This document shows, piece by piece, positions 15,448-24,713 of a DNA stretch of 64,000 nt. The stretch spans positions 138,298-202,297 of the forward strand of contig NZ_FQXJ01000009.1 of NCBI RefSeq assembly GCF_900129935.1. The letters are read 5' to 3'. This stretch comes from Desulfosporosinus lacus DSM 15449. GTDB taxonomy: Bacteria; Bacillota; Desulfitobacteriia; Desulfitobacteriales; Desulfitobacteriaceae. The notes under the pieces were generated by a model. The model saw only the letters and a list, made by a program, of their open reading frames with translations. It was not told the origin of the DNA and made no database searches. How positions within the stretch are numbered: position 1 is the stretch's first letter; every line of letters begins with the position of its first letter. A program made the translations under genes and the position numbers.

Positions 15448-16059
15448 TTAGGGCTGAAATAGTTGCTCGGGAGAATCTACGCCAAAGGAGGAATTCATAA
15501 AGGCTGGTCTCTGAGTTGAATCGCCGGAACTTCCGAGACTGGCATAAGCCGTCAGCTTTAAGTCCGCCCGCATGTTCTGTTGCGTACCAGTAAGGCTTAT
15601 GGATTTAATCGCCAGTCGTTGACCCCCTCCGAATTGCAAATCATGAATCATGGTGAGTATGTCCGTCGTTTTACCTAAACAGCTAAAGCTCATGCCCATC
15701 TCTTGATAGGTACCTTTAGTTTGAGCCTGCTCAAAGGCTAAGGTTTGAGGAATAACCGAGTGTTGTTTAGCCAAAGTATAGAGTCCGACCATGAGTTGGG
15801 GGTTATCAATCCGGTTCGGGAGCTGGGCATTCAATTGGAGGACCTTAGCCTCTAAGGTTTTAATTTCCTCTTGAAGCCCACTTTGATTATTTTGGTAGGA
15901 GAGTAATTCCTGATAATGACTTTCCAAAGAAAGCCGTTGATTGGCAGCAGCTTGAATAACCGTTCGCTGAGGAAGAAAGAGGAATTTAAGATAAGCAAAA
16001 CTAATTCCAAACATTATTGTGAAGATAAGTATGATCATTTGACGTTTTTCCTTTTTCAT
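15448..16059 (-). CDS. pilO: type IV pilus inner-membrane alignment protein PilO-like
   Basis: The 203-residue protein has one N-terminal membrane span (about residues 8-28), a coiled-coil stretch (about 35-75) and an alpha/beta C-terminal domain, the usual PilO layout. In the family it pairs with PilN to connect the cytoplasmic PilM ring to the pilin path. It is the last gene of the pilM-pilN-pilO series and ends in a terminator. Sequence identity in this family is low, so the call rests mainly on layout and gene order. Confidence 0.8.
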   Translation of the reverse strand: MKKEKRQMIILIFTIMFGISFAYLKFLFLPQRTVIQAAANQRLSLESHYQELLSYQNNQSGLQEEIKTLEAKVLQLNAQLPNRIDNPQLMVGLYTLAKQHSVIPQTLAFEQAQTKGTYQEMGMSFSCLGKTTDILTMIHDLQFGGGQRLAIKSISLTGTQQNMRADLKLTAYASLGSSGDSTQRPAFMNSSFGVDSPEQLFQP

Positions 16060-16107
16060 CCTTCCTGCTCCTTAGCTCTTCTGCTTAAGCATTTAGCAGA
16101 AGAAAAT

Positions 16108-16650
16108 CTATTTTAACGTTAAATTAAAATTCAAAGTCTGTGCCTGATCTTGTAACAAAACAGTTGGCATATCAACCATTTGAAACATCCCGGAATCACG
16201 CAAGCTAGTCCATAAACGCGCCACATCCACTGGTGTTGGCACACTTATACTTAGGGTCACAGTATTTTCCTGCAAAGAAAAGGAATTAACAATCGACCCC
16301 ACCGGCAGGATGCTTTTCAGTTTATCTAAAATAGGCGCCGGATCATGGGTGCTGTTTTGCATGAGAGATTGTAACTGTTCTTGTCCCTCTGCTTTGGTTT
16401 TCAGCGCCTTCAATTCGTTAACCTGATTGGCAATTTCTCTGAGATTGGAGATTTTATCTTCAACCAAGCGGATGTCTCTTCTCACTTTATATTCCCAAAG
16501 CCAAGGAGTGCTGCCAACAACTCCTAACAATAATAGACTTCCTATTATCCAAGTGAAGACTTGGCTTTTCAATACTGAAGGGCTCTGATTCTCTCTGGAA
16601 AGTTCGTCAATCCAGCGTTGGGCAAAATTAAACTCCTTCTTTTCTCTCAT
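16108..16650 (-). CDS. pilN: type IV pilus assembly protein PilN-like
   Basis: The 180-residue protein has a short cytoplasmic N-terminus (N-F-A-Q-R-W-I-D-E-L), a membrane span at about 28-48, a coiled coil and a small C-terminal domain. PilN normally binds PilM through its N-terminal segment. Its ATG follows the pilM stop without any gap (TAAATG), which indicates translational coupling. Confidence 0.8.
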   Translation of the reverse strand: MREKKEFNFAQRWIDELSRENQSPSVLKSQVFTWIIGSLLLLGVVGSTPWLWEYKVRRDIRLVEDKISNLREIANQVNELKALKTKAEGQEQLQSLMQNSTHDPAPILDKLKSILPVGSIVNSFSLQENTVTLSISVPTPVDVARLWTSLRDSGMFQMVDMPTVLLQDQAQTLNFNLTLK

Positions 16651-17784
16651 TTAGCCCTCCCGCAAGGCTAAACCATATAGGCTGCCATATTTCATTCCGT
16701 TTTTCTGAAGTATACTGATACTTTTGCTAAAACGAGGACGCCAGGCATTGGGAAAGCCCACTTGGGTAAATACTTCTAAGTTAGATTGGAAAATTTCTTG
16801 TATAAAGGGAAGATCTGAATAGTCCCCGGTAATATAAATTCGATCAATGGATTTACCAAAATGACGGGCTGCAAAAAAACCGAAGAATTCAGAAAGCGCC
16901 TGCAGGACATTTTCCAAAGTCGCTGCAACCTCCGTTTTAGCCCAAGCATGCAATTTTGCAGTCTGCAGATCTGCATCCCCATATTCTTCCGATTGTTCAT
17001 TCCCAAGTCCTTTGCCATTGACGGTTACTCTAACTTGGTCCAATGACTCCAAAGAAACCTCTAAATCCGAATACAAAAAAAACACACCTTGCTCCAGAAG
17101 AATAAATTCCGCCCGGTCTGCACTCAATTCAACAATCGCAATATCAAGAGGAGCCTCTAAGTCAGCTGTGTTCTTATGACTCTTACCCTTTAAAGTCAAT
17201 TGGGAATATAAACGAGCTAATCCATCGGCAGCTAAATCTACCACTTTAGGTTTAAATCCGATCTCTTCCCACTCCGACCATAACCTTTCCCACTGATATT
17301 TTGGCAGAGCAGCCAGCAGAACCCGTTGACGTATGTCCCCGCCTTCTACGAAGCGATCCAATACTCTGTAATCCACTACATAATCCGAAATATTCAAGGT
17401 AAAATATTGTTCAACCTGTGCGGTTAAAAGTTTATTTAAATCTTGATAAGCCATAAGCGGAAGAGTAATCATTCGAGTGATCACTCCCGGGCAAGAAACT
17501 GCCAGCCGAAGGTTTTTGAGAGGAACGTGGTTCTTGTGTAACCATGCTTTAAGTGAGTCGGACTTTTTCCCACTATTCAATCCCTGCTCTTCTTGTCCGC
17601 TTTCTTTGGTCGAGAGTTCCTTCTCACCCAGTTGCTCTTGACTGTTTAATTCAACTTCAGATTCTGGTTCAATACGAAATTCCGACAAGTGAAGAATATC
17701 CAGTTTGAGTTTACGGCGGGCCACTTTAGCAACAACCCAGTGGTTTCCCCGCACTACAGCTAGCCATTGTTTTTGTTTGAACAC
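16651..17784 (-). CDS. pilM: type IV pilus assembly protein PilM-like, actin-fold
   Basis: The 377-residue cytoplasmic protein has the actin-like arrangement of PilM (residue stretches around L-R-L-A-V-S-C-P-G, D-I-A-I-V-E-L and I-Y-I-T-G-D). It starts with GTG, and GGGG lies seven bases upstream. An acidic, low-complexity insertion (about residues 40-72) is unusual for the family. In known systems PilM couples the assembly ATPase to PilN and PilO. It heads the pilMNO part of the operon. Confidence 0.82.
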   Translation of the reverse strand: MFKQKQWLAVVRGNHWVVAKVARRKLKLDILHLSEFRIEPESEVELNSQEQLGEKELSTKESGQEEQGLNSGKKSDSLKAWLHKNHVPLKNLRLAVSCPGVITRMITLPLMAYQDLNKLLTAQVEQYFTLNISDYVVDYRVLDRFVEGGDIRQRVLLAALPKYQWERLWSEWEEIGFKPKVVDLAADGLARLYSQLTLKGKSHKNTADLEAPLDIAIVELSADRAEFILLEQGVFFLYSDLEVSLESLDQVRVTVNGKGLGNEQSEEYGDADLQTAKLHAWAKTEVAATLENVLQALSEFFGFFAARHFGKSIDRIYITGDYSDLPFIQEIFQSNLEVFTQVGFPNAWRPRFSKSISILQKNGMKYGSLYGLALREG

Positions 17785-17846
17785 GGTTTATCCCCTTCTT
17801 GATGCAAATCATTAATCCTAAGTCAATTATACTTATAGTCAAATAC

Positions 17847-19415
17847 TTATTCTATAACTTCTTTTTCCCACAAAATCCCTCCAGTATTAGTCCCCGGATC
17901 GGGATCGGGATTAGAATTTGTCGGGACAGTGACCGTTAAGTATCCAGTTCCTGCTTTACCCTCGAAAGTAGCAGTGATCGGGATAGTGATGGGGACAGGG
18001 ATGGAGACGGGGGTTGAAATAGGAATAGGGTTGAAGCCAGTGACAATGCCTGTAGCACGAGCCGTAGCAACACGAGCAGCCATGGTCGCTATGCTTGTAT
18101 TTGAGCTAGTCCAGTTTGCTGTATTACTGACATCCGCTGTAGAACCGTTAGAATAAATTGCTGTAGCTGTGAAAGTTTGAGTTTGTCCGACTAATTTAGC
18201 AGGAGGAGGATTTTTTGGTGTCACTAAGATTCCCACTAGCACCGGGGCTGTTGGAGAAGTAATTCGATCCCAACCTTTGGAATTATTCTCAGGATCTTGG
18301 GGGACTTGGTTAAGGTTTTTCGTAGCTTTATACCATTGTCCATTATACAAGACGGTATCCCCTTGATTATAATAATTGAAGGGTCTCCATTCGTTCGTTA
18401 GTTCCTGCCAAGAGTTACCATGGTCAACTTCTCCCGGAACCTTGCCAACTTGATCCGTCATGTTGTATCTGGCCAGAAATAGTTTGTCATCATAGTACAC
18501 AATATCCCCTTGATTATAGGAATTGTAATATGTCCATTGATCCGTCAACTCTTGCCAAAAGTTACCGCTTCCCCCTTCTCCAGGAACCTTGCCAACTTGA
18601 TCTGTCATATTATATCTGGCTCGAAATAGTTTGCCCTCATGGAAGACAAAATCCCCTTGATTATAGGAATTGTAATGCTTCCACTGATTTGTCAGCTCCT
18701 GCCAAAAGTTGTTGCTTCCTCCTTCTCCGGGAACCTTACCAAATTGATCCGTCATATTGTACCTGGCTTTATACTTTTTGCCGTTGTAACATACAATATC
18801 ATTTTGATTATATGAATTAAAATTTGTCCATTTCTTCGTTATTTCTTGCCAATAGTTACCGGGTATTCCTGGAACCTGGTTAGCACTCGCATAATATCTA
18901 GAGTAAAACCCTCTCCCGTCATAACTGACGTAGGAATGTGCTTGGTAATCCTGATGAATCCACGGCGGATAATTTGGAAGAACAAGGTCATCATCACAAT
19001 TGTCGCCACCACCTCCATTTCCATTGCCATCATCTTCTTCACCAAACTCATACTCAGCCTTTATGATCCTTCTGGCATCATAATAATCACCCGTACTTTT
19101 CACTGTAAATGAAGTTGCCCCAACTTCCCTAGCCACAGTAACCTTAAACCAACCACCTTGCCCAAAAGGATCATTTACTCGAGATGGGGAAAGAGTATCT
19201 CCCTCTTCCAAAGTCCCATCCATTATTGCCTCGATACCTGCAGCTATTCCATACTGAACACCTGCTTCAGCCAGATAATATGCCCTAAGCCCTTTTTCTT
19301 CAGACGATTCATTTTTCGACTGATAAATTACCATTGTAAAAAAGATCCCTGATATTGAAAGTAAAACCATAACAATAATAACAGCTGTAAGTAGTGCTGA
19401 ACCTCTTTCTTTCAA
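17847..19415 (-). CDS. PilX-like minor pilin with five carbohydrate-binding-type repeats and an Ig-like domain
   Basis: The 522-residue protein begins R-G-S-A-L-L-T-A-V and a hydrophobic helix (about 8-30), the PilX-type membrane end. Five tandem units follow at about residues 152-192, 196-241, 245-290, 294-339 and 343-385. Each has the pattern W-x-x-Y-N-x-Y-N-x-G-D-x-V-x-Y-x-G-K-x-Y/F and ends in a W, like the CBM5/12 chitin-binding fold. Residues 395-510 look like a bacterial Ig-like (Big) domain. Such an array on a pilus tip protein suggests an adhesin that binds glycan; this is inference. It sits between pilW- and pilM-like genes. Confidence 0.82.
   Translation of the reverse strand: MKERGSALLTAVIIVMVLLSISGIFFTMVIYQSKNESSEEKGLRAYYLAEAGVQYGIAAGIEAIMDGTLEEGDTLSPSRVNDPFGQGGWFKVTVAREVGATSFTVKSTGDYYDARRIIKAEYEFGEEDDGNGNGGGGDNCDDDLVLPNYPPWIHQDYQAHSYVSYDGRGFYSRYYASANQVPGIPGNYWQEITKKWTNFNSYNQNDIVCYNGKKYKARYNMTDQFGKVPGEGGSNNFWQELTNQWKHYNSYNQGDFVFHEGKLFRARYNMTDQVGKVPGEGGSGNFWQELTDQWTYYNSYNQGDIVYYDDKLFLARYNMTDQVGKVPGEVDHGNSWQELTNEWRPFNYYNQGDTVLYNGQWYKATKNLNQVPQDPENNSKGWDRITSPTAPVLVGILVTPKNPPPAKLVGQTQTFTATAIYSNGSTADVSNTANWTSSNTSIATMAARVATARATGIVTGFNPIPISTPVSIPVPITIPITATFEGKAGTGYLTVTVPTNSNPDPDPGTNTGGILWEKEVIE
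18261..18962 (-). repeat. tandem coding repeat of about 147 bases
   Basis: The five carbohydrate-binding-like units are encoded by tandem segments. The central three (about 18395-18830) are most alike in DNA, sharing blocks such as GGAACCTTGCCAACTTGATC. The similarity suggests recent internal duplication. Confidence 0.7.
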
Positions 19416-19431
19416 AGCGGCTCTCCTCCTG

Positions 19432-19986
19432 CTAGTTTAAGCGTACCCAAGTCAGAAGCTCAAAGAGTTTTGACCCGTCATTTTCTCCCATGCTAATTTC
19501 TATTTTCACCAGGGTCGAATCTTCATCGATACTGAGCTGAGATATTTCATCTGCAATCAGATATCGAGACCCATTTTTCAGGTGCCAAAGTTCGCCCTTC
19601 CTATTATCAAAGAAAACCTGTGCTGAGGCTGGCGGTATAACTGGAGTTGATCCCAAACTGACAAAAATCAAACATGTCGAATTAGTTTCGTCCTTTAAGG
19701 CAGCCGCAGCCGCATTGGCATAACGATAAATCCCCTGATCATTCGAAGTCGATTTATAAAATGTAAAATTATTTAAACGGACCTCATCTAAAATATGCAT
19801 CATGGCAACACGTGCTTTTTGCTCTACTTCATTCTGCTCTGAAGCAGATTCATAAACGCGTATTTCTGAACGCATAAATTGAGAAGCATACAACAAAAGT
19901 AACCCAAAAATTGATATGGCAATCATAACTTCTATAAGGGTAAATCCTTGGGTGCTATTTTTAGTACATCGCTTGTTTTCTATCAT
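19432..19986 (-). CDS. PilW/GspJ-like minor prepilin
   Basis: The 184-residue protein carries Q-G-F-T-L-I-E-V-M-I-A-I-S-I-F after a 13-residue leader, so prepilin peptidase cleavage and N-methylation are expected. Length and the E-V-R-L-N-N segment downstream resemble PilW/GspJ-type minor pilins. Its start overlaps the end of the preceding prepilin gene by four bases, showing translational coupling. Confidence 0.82.
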   Translation of the reverse strand: MIENKRCTKNSTQGFTLIEVMIAISIFGLLLLYASQFMRSEIRVYESASEQNEVEQKARVAMMHILDEVRLNNFTFYKSTSNDQGIYRYANAAAAALKDETNSTCLIFVSLGSTPVIPPASAQVFFDNRKGELWHLKNGSRYLIADEISQLSIDEDSTLVKIEISMGENDGSKLFELLTWVRLN

Positions 19987-20396
19987 TGGTTCACCCTATA
20001 GGTGTACAAAGTTACTGGATCCGGTGAATTAGTTGTTAGAGGAACAACGGATACATTAACCCTAAGTACTTTCAAATGGTTGCGACTGGGGACAAGATCA
20101 GATTCAGTGAACTCAACATTAAAGTTAGAAAATTGGGGGTTTCCTGATGCACTTCCTTGAATGACAGGTTGATTATGGAGAGCACGTTCAAGTTGACCTG
20201 CAGCGTAAAAGAGCATCTGTTGCCTGATCTCGCCTTGATAGCGATAATGGTACATCGAAGAATCGCTTTTAACCACAAAGGTGACTCCTATCAGTAAAAT
20301 GCTTATGGCAAAAACAACCTCGAGCAGGGTCATCCCCCTATCGCGCTTAGGCCTCAGCCCAATTTGTCCCTCATTCTTGTTATCATCTTTAAACAC
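19983..20396 (-). CDS. PilV-like minor prepilin
   Basis: The 137-residue protein has a longer charged leader, then R-G-M-T-L-L-E-V-V-F-A-I-S-I-L. Met at the +1 position, where Phe is usual, is within the range of minor pilins. The small size and position between FimT- and PilW-like genes match a PilV/GspI-like subunit. It overlaps the next gene by four bases. Confidence 0.78.
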   Translation of the reverse strand: MFKDDNKNEGQIGLRPKRDRGMTLLEVVFAISILLIGVTFVVKSDSSMYHYRYQGEIRQQMLFYAAGQLERALHNQPVIQGSASGNPQFSNFNVEFTESDLVPSRNHLKVLRVNVSVVPLTTNSPDPVTLYTYRVNQ

Positions 20397-20400
20397 CTCA

Positions 20401-20922
20401 TCACCACTCTAACCTTATGTTTCCTGTTTCCAGTTCGACAACAATAACAACAGAACTGCCTGATCTCACACCGGATAATACAATATTTACAGCCTCTCCG
20501 TTGACTGGAGAGTTGTCAATAAACCCCCGGGGATCATACACCACATGAGGCAAACCTTTCGCTTTGCCCGATTCAATCATTAGTCCGTTGTTCTCCGCGC
20601 TTGAAGTATCAAAGATAATCCCGCTTTCAAAGGCTTGTAACCCTCCATACTCCTTATTGCCAGCATCGAGCACTTCAACAGTATTCGTATCCAGGACCAG
20701 ATAAATTCCTTTTCGTTGATCCATAGCCAGTTGTTTAGCATATCTCAACTGCCCCACAACTATTTGGGCAGTTGACTCCAATTTATAATGCTCTGTGATC
20801 GCTTGATATTTGGGTACGCTTACTATAGCCAGGATACTAATCACTGCGATCACTATCATTAGTTCAATAAGGGTAAACCCCTGTTTTCCATCGTTGCACT
20901 CTTTAGCAAGAGCTTGTTTCAT
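20401..20922 (-). CDS. FimT/GspH-like minor prepilin
   Basis: The 173-residue protein has Q-G-F-T-L-I-E-L-M-I-V-I-A-V after a 13-residue leader and then the Q-L-R-Y-A-K-Q-L-A-M-D-Q-R segment usual in GspH/FimT pseudopilins. It is the first of four minor-pilin genes in a row downstream of pilC. It is expected to help prime pilus assembly. Confidence 0.82.
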   Translation of the reverse strand: MKQALAKECNDGKQGFTLIELMIVIAVISILAIVSVPKYQAITEHYKLESTAQIVVGQLRYAKQLAMDQRKGIYLVLDTNTVEVLDAGNKEYGGLQAFESGIIFDTSSAENNGLMIESGKAKGLPHVVYDPRGFIDNSPVNGEAVNIVLSGVRSGSSVVIVVELETGNIRLEW

Positions 20923-20971
20923 ACTACCTCACTCTATCTGGATTTATTAAGTAATGCTCTGCACCCTATAA

Positions 20972-22189
20972 TCATTTTACCCCGCCGCTAACCCCACTCG
21001 CCATGTTGAAGATGGGCAAGGCTATTGCAATAATTAACCCCCCGGCAAAAACCCCGATAATGACTGTGAAGATGGGTTCCACCAAGGCCACTAACCGTCC
21101 AAGTCCAATCTCTACTCGTTTATCGTAGTGATTCGCGACTTCCACCATTAATTCCTCCATACGACCTGTTTCTTCTCCAATGGACATCATTTGGATGACG
21201 AGTGGATCAAAGAAAGGTTCCCCTCCAAAAGCCAAGGCCATCGTCTCCCCGCGGATAATCTGATCCTTTGCACGGACAACCGCCAGACGAGGAACTTCGT
21301 TACCCACAATGTTCTCTAAGGAATTTAAGATCGGCACGATGGGTAAAGAGGAATGTAAGAACAAGGCCAAAGTTCTGGCGAAACGAGCAATAACCACATC
21401 TTTCATATTCTTTCCCAATAAGGGGATATGGAGCAGGAACGCATCTAGGTGATAGCGGTACTTGGGGATTTTAAAAATTCTCACCATTAGACTAACTAGA
21501 GCGGTGATACTAAGTATAAGATAAAGTCCGTTTCTCTGCAGATAATCAACAGAATCAATGATCATCTGCGTAGGAGCGGGTAAATTCTGACCGTTCCCTT
21601 TCATCAGATCGGTGATTTCCGGCAGAATAAAGTTCAAAAACAAAACCACAAGTCCGATCATGACAACTGTAAGAACCACGGGATATATGGCGGCACTGGA
21701 GATTTTTTTGCGAATAAAAGTCTCTCGTTGATAATACTCTGCCATACTTACCAAAACAGAGTCCAAATTTCCGCTTTCTTCCCCGACAGTCACTAAGTTA
21801 ATTAAAAGCTCCGGCAAAGCCCCTTGGCATTCTCTCATAGCCACGGACAAAGAATCTCCACGGCTTACACCGCGATGAATTATACCAACAACTTCTTGCA
21901 GCCGCTTGTCCTCCATTTGAGATTGAAGAATCTCCAGTCCCCGCACTAAATTAGCTCCGGATCGGATCATCATCGCCATTTGAGAGCAAAAAGCGGCAAT
22001 CGATTCATACTTAACCTTGTTTTTAAAGGTCATAGTAAGCAAACTGCTGAGCCCCGATACTTTCTCCAGGGAAATAATCTGCCATTTATTTTCGACAGCT
22101 TGACGTCTCGCGGCCTCTAAATCAACAGCTTCTAATACCCCGCTTGTCACGTGCATTTCTTCATTGATTACTTTATAGCGAAATTGCAT
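20972..22189 (-). CDS. pilC: type IV pilus inner-membrane platform protein
   Basis: The 405-residue protein has two GspF/T2SF domains (about residues 70-190 and 275-395) with three membrane spans, near 168-190, 217-240 and 370-395. The signature G-E-E-S-G-N-L is in the first domain and its counterpart G-E-E-T-G-R-M in the second. It anchors the assembly ATPase and forms the platform for pilin insertion. It directly follows pilB. Confidence 0.92.
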   Translation of the reverse strand: MQFRYKVINEEMHVTSGVLEAVDLEAARRQAVENKWQIISLEKVSGLSSLLTMTFKNKVKYESIAAFCSQMAMMIRSGANLVRGLEILQSQMEDKRLQEVVGIIHRGVSRGDSLSVAMRECQGALPELLINLVTVGEESGNLDSVLVSMAEYYQRETFIRKKISSAAIYPVVLTVVMIGLVVLFLNFILPEITDLMKGNGQNLPAPTQMIIDSVDYLQRNGLYLILSITALVSLMVRIFKIPKYRYHLDAFLLHIPLLGKNMKDVVIARFARTLALFLHSSLPIVPILNSLENIVGNEVPRLAVVRAKDQIIRGETMALAFGGEPFFDPLVIQMMSIGEETGRMEELMVEVANHYDKRVEIGLGRLVALVEPIFTVIIGVFAGGLIIAIALPIFNMASGVSGGVK

Positions 22190-22208
22190 TCCTGCCGTTC
22201 ACCTCAAC

Positions 22209-23921
22209 CTATTCATTTACATAAGTAATCCGCAGGAGTTCATCTACGGTTGTGACCCCTTCTAAAACCAAGCGTATGGCCCCTTGCTTAAGGGTTGACA
22301 TCCCTTGGGCAATCGCATAGTTTCTTAATTCGTCCGCCGTTGCCCTTCGGTCAATAAGTTGTCTGTGTCCCGTCGTTATAGGCATAATCTCAAAGACGCC
22401 GATCCGTCCTTTATAGCCGCTTTTATTACAGTAAGGGCACCCGCGCCCCTTCTTTAGGACAATGTTAGTTTCTTCGGGAAGTTCAAGCAGTTTATGCTCT
22501 ATCGGACCTGCCTCGTACTGGAGCGCGCATTGGGGACAGATGCGCCGAACAAGCCGTTGGGAGATAATCCCTAAAATTGAAGCAGAAATCAAAAAAGGCT
22601 CAATCTCCATATCCATGAGCCGGATAATAGAACTGGCTGCGTCATTGGTATGAATGGTGGATAACACTAAATGCCCCGTTAAGGCTGAGCGCACAGCAAT
22701 TTGAGCTGTCTCATTATCCCGCATCTCACCTACCATGATAATGTCCGGATCTTGCCTTAAGATAGAACGCAGTCCTGTGGCAAAAGTAAGTCCTGCTTTA
22801 GGGTTGACCTGCATTTGATTGACCCCTTTAAAGTTAAACTCAACAGGGTCTTCAAGGGTCACAATGTTTTTTTCGGGAACATTTAATTGTTGGAGTGCGG
22901 TATAAAGGGTGGTCGTCTTCCCGCTTCCCGTTGGACCGGTAACCAGAACGATTCCATACTGCTTAGTGATTAATTCCTGAAATAGTTGCAAATCTTTTCC
23001 AACCAGCCCCAAAGCTTCCTTCTCTAGTATAACACTGGATTTATCCAAAATACGCAAGACTACTTTTTCCCCGTACATTGTGGGTGTCGTCGACACCCGC
23101 AGGTCGATCATCTTCCCCCCGACAAGATAAGAAATACGACCATCTTGGGGCAAACGCCGTTCCGTAATATTTAGGTCAGCCATAATTTTAACCCGGCTCA
23201 CAACCGGATTGGCCATACTGATAGGAGTAAGCATAATCTCTCGCAACACGCCATCAATCCTAAAGCGCACCCGAAGCTCTTCTTCAACGGGCTCAATGTG
23301 AATATCACTGGCCCGGTTATTAACGGCATTCTCGATAATCGTGTTTAAGAATTTAATGATCGGGGTTGACTCCTCATCGACGACTTCCCCTTCAGAGTTA
23401 AGAGTCGTCATTTGGGACGTCATAGCAACCGCGTTCACGCCCATTTTTTTGGCATATTCACGAGCAGCCTTTTCCGCACCGCTTCTGCCATAGAAGCGAT
23501 CAATAGCTAGCAGAATATCTCCTTTTTTAGCCAAACAAGGCTTAACCATCATTCCTGCCGCCAGGCGCAAGTCATCAATGGCAAAATAATCCGTCGGATC
23601 ACTCATAGCCACCAAAAGCTGAGCATTGCTCATTTCCACGGGCAGAACCGTATATTTCCGCACAACGCCTTCCGGAAGCAACTTAAGCACTTGTTCAGGA
23701 ATAACCAGCCGGTTTAAATCGATGGAAGGCAGTCCCAGCTGACTTTGCACTGTCCGCAGAATGTCCTCTTCTGTGGCAATCCCTTGCTTAATTAAAACTT
23801 CCCCGAGACGAAGACCCAGGGATTTTTGTAAGGCCAAGGCCTCTTCCAATTGAGTCAGAGAAATAACCCCGCCAGCGATGAGAATTTCTCCGAGACGTTT
23901 ACGTTCTTGACGTAGAGCCAA
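22209..23921 (-). CDS. pilB: type IV pilus extension ATPase
   Basis: The 570-residue GspE/PilB ATPase has an N-terminal MshEN-type domain (about 1-145) and a C-terminal secretion ATPase domain. The latter has Walker A G-P-T-G-S-G-K-T-T-T, the Asp box, Walker B R-Q-D-P-D-I-I-M-V-G-E and the His box. Two C-x-x-C pairs (C-P-Q-C and C-P-Y-C) form the zinc site. MshEN domains often bind cyclic di-GMP, so control of pilus extension by that nucleotide is plausible. The start is TTG with GGAGG eight bases upstream. No retraction ATPase (pilT) or prepilin peptidase gene is in the window. Confidence 0.93.
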   Translation of the reverse strand: MALRQERKRLGEILIAGGVISLTQLEEALALQKSLGLRLGEVLIKQGIATEEDILRTVQSQLGLPSIDLNRLVIPEQVLKLLPEGVVRKYTVLPVEMSNAQLLVAMSDPTDYFAIDDLRLAAGMMVKPCLAKKGDILLAIDRFYGRSGAEKAAREYAKKMGVNAVAMTSQMTTLNSEGEVVDEESTPIIKFLNTIIENAVNNRASDIHIEPVEEELRVRFRIDGVLREIMLTPISMANPVVSRVKIMADLNITERRLPQDGRISYLVGGKMIDLRVSTTPTMYGEKVVLRILDKSSVILEKEALGLVGKDLQLFQELITKQYGIVLVTGPTGSGKTTTLYTALQQLNVPEKNIVTLEDPVEFNFKGVNQMQVNPKAGLTFATGLRSILRQDPDIIMVGEMRDNETAQIAVRSALTGHLVLSTIHTNDAASSIIRLMDMEIEPFLISASILGIISQRLVRRICPQCALQYEAGPIEHKLLELPEETNIVLKKGRGCPYCNKSGYKGRIGVFEIMPITTGHRQLIDRRATADELRNYAIAQGMSTLKQGAIRLVLEGVTTVDELLRITYVNE

Positions 23922-23958
23922 TGGGGTGTCCTCCTCTCAGTTTACTTAAGGATATAGG

Positions 23959-23986
23959 AAAAGGGTGTTTTGGTAAACACCCTTTT
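23959..23986 (-). terminator. hairpin between the pilin gene and pilB
   Basis: AAAAGGGTGTTT pairs with AAACACCCTTTT after the pilin stop codon and carries a T-run on the minus strand. It probably causes partial termination, so that pilin is made in excess over pilB. Confidence 0.75.
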
Positions 23987-24014
23987 GGGATCTGAAAATC
24001 AAATTCTTTTAAAA

Positions 24015-24554
24015 CTACGGAGTAACTTTTACAGTTTTTAAAAGTGCACCTTTGTCATCATGTGCGTAAATATTTATTTCAGTTATTGGTTCCGTGGTAC
24101 TTTCACCACCTTCTATTGAAATAACTACAGTTCCAGTAGTCTTTCCAACGCCTGAATTACCAGACGTTATATCATTCCCTGTTGTCGTAGTCAATATATA
24201 CAATGGAACATTTACAGGATCAGCATCCACGCCTGAATCAGCATCGACTGCAAGTGAAGTATATGGATTAGTAAGTTGATTACTCTCTCCAGTAAAAGCC
24301 GCGTCGATAATTCCAGCTGCGGTGGTTGCAGTGGTTTTTTGATTCACCCAAGTGTTTATTTTGCTTTCAACAAAACCTTGGACTACTCTCATATTAGTTT
24401 CTACACCTGTACCCTTACTCTGAGTCTTAATCGTCCCCACCTTCGGTACCAACACAATCGCTAAAATCCCAATCACCGCAATAACAATCATAAGTTCAAT
24501 TAGCGTAAAACCCTGATCTTTTCTCCGCTTGATCATTTCATGCAACTTATTCAT
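24015..24554 (-). CDS. type IV pilin (probable major subunit)
   Basis: The 179-residue prepilin has a 14-residue charged leader and Q-G-F-T-L-I-E-L-M-I-V-I-A-V-I-G-I-L-A, with Glu at +5. The Thr/Gly-rich globular part lacks a Cys pair. Its own promoter (24621-24649), a folded leader and a terminator downstream indicate a separately transcribed, abundant product, which argues for the major pilin. GGAG lies just before the ATG. Confidence 0.88.
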   Translation of the reverse strand: MNKLHEMIKRRKDQGFTLIELMIVIAVIGILAIVLVPKVGTIKTQSKGTGVETNMRVVQGFVESKINTWVNQKTTATTAAGIIDAAFTGESNQLTNPYTSLAVDADSGVDADPVNVPLYILTTTTGNDITSGNSGVGKTTGTVVISIEGGESTTEPITEINIYAHDDKGALLKTVKVTP

Positions 24555-24585
24555 CCCTCTCCTTTGTGTACTTTTTCCCTAATTA

Positions 24586-24614
24586 CCTAGTCCTTCAGGA
24601 CTTTTGTCCTATAC
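24586..24614 (-). promoter_or_regulatory. pilin mRNA leader with alternative hairpins
   Basis: Just downstream of the promoter the transcript reads AGGAC-AAAA-GTCCT-GA-AGGACT. The central GTCCT can pair with either neighbour, so two hairpins exclude each other. The same arrangement lies upstream of the next pilin gene. Confidence 0.45.
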
Positions 24615-24620
24615 ACATTT

Positions 24621-24649
24621 ATGTTATCTGTTTTAGAACGAATCGTCAA
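24621..24649 (-). promoter_or_regulatory. sigma-A-type promoter of the pilin gene
   Basis: TTGACG and TAACAT are separated by 17 bases, about 70 bases upstream of the pilin start. The -35 box, spacing and surrounding bases are nearly identical in the next pilin promoter. Confidence 0.65.
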
Positions 24650-24713
24650 TAGGCTAAAATATCCAAAAATATAATATTTAAGATTATTTGCGAGAAATAC
24701 AGAAAAAATTATT

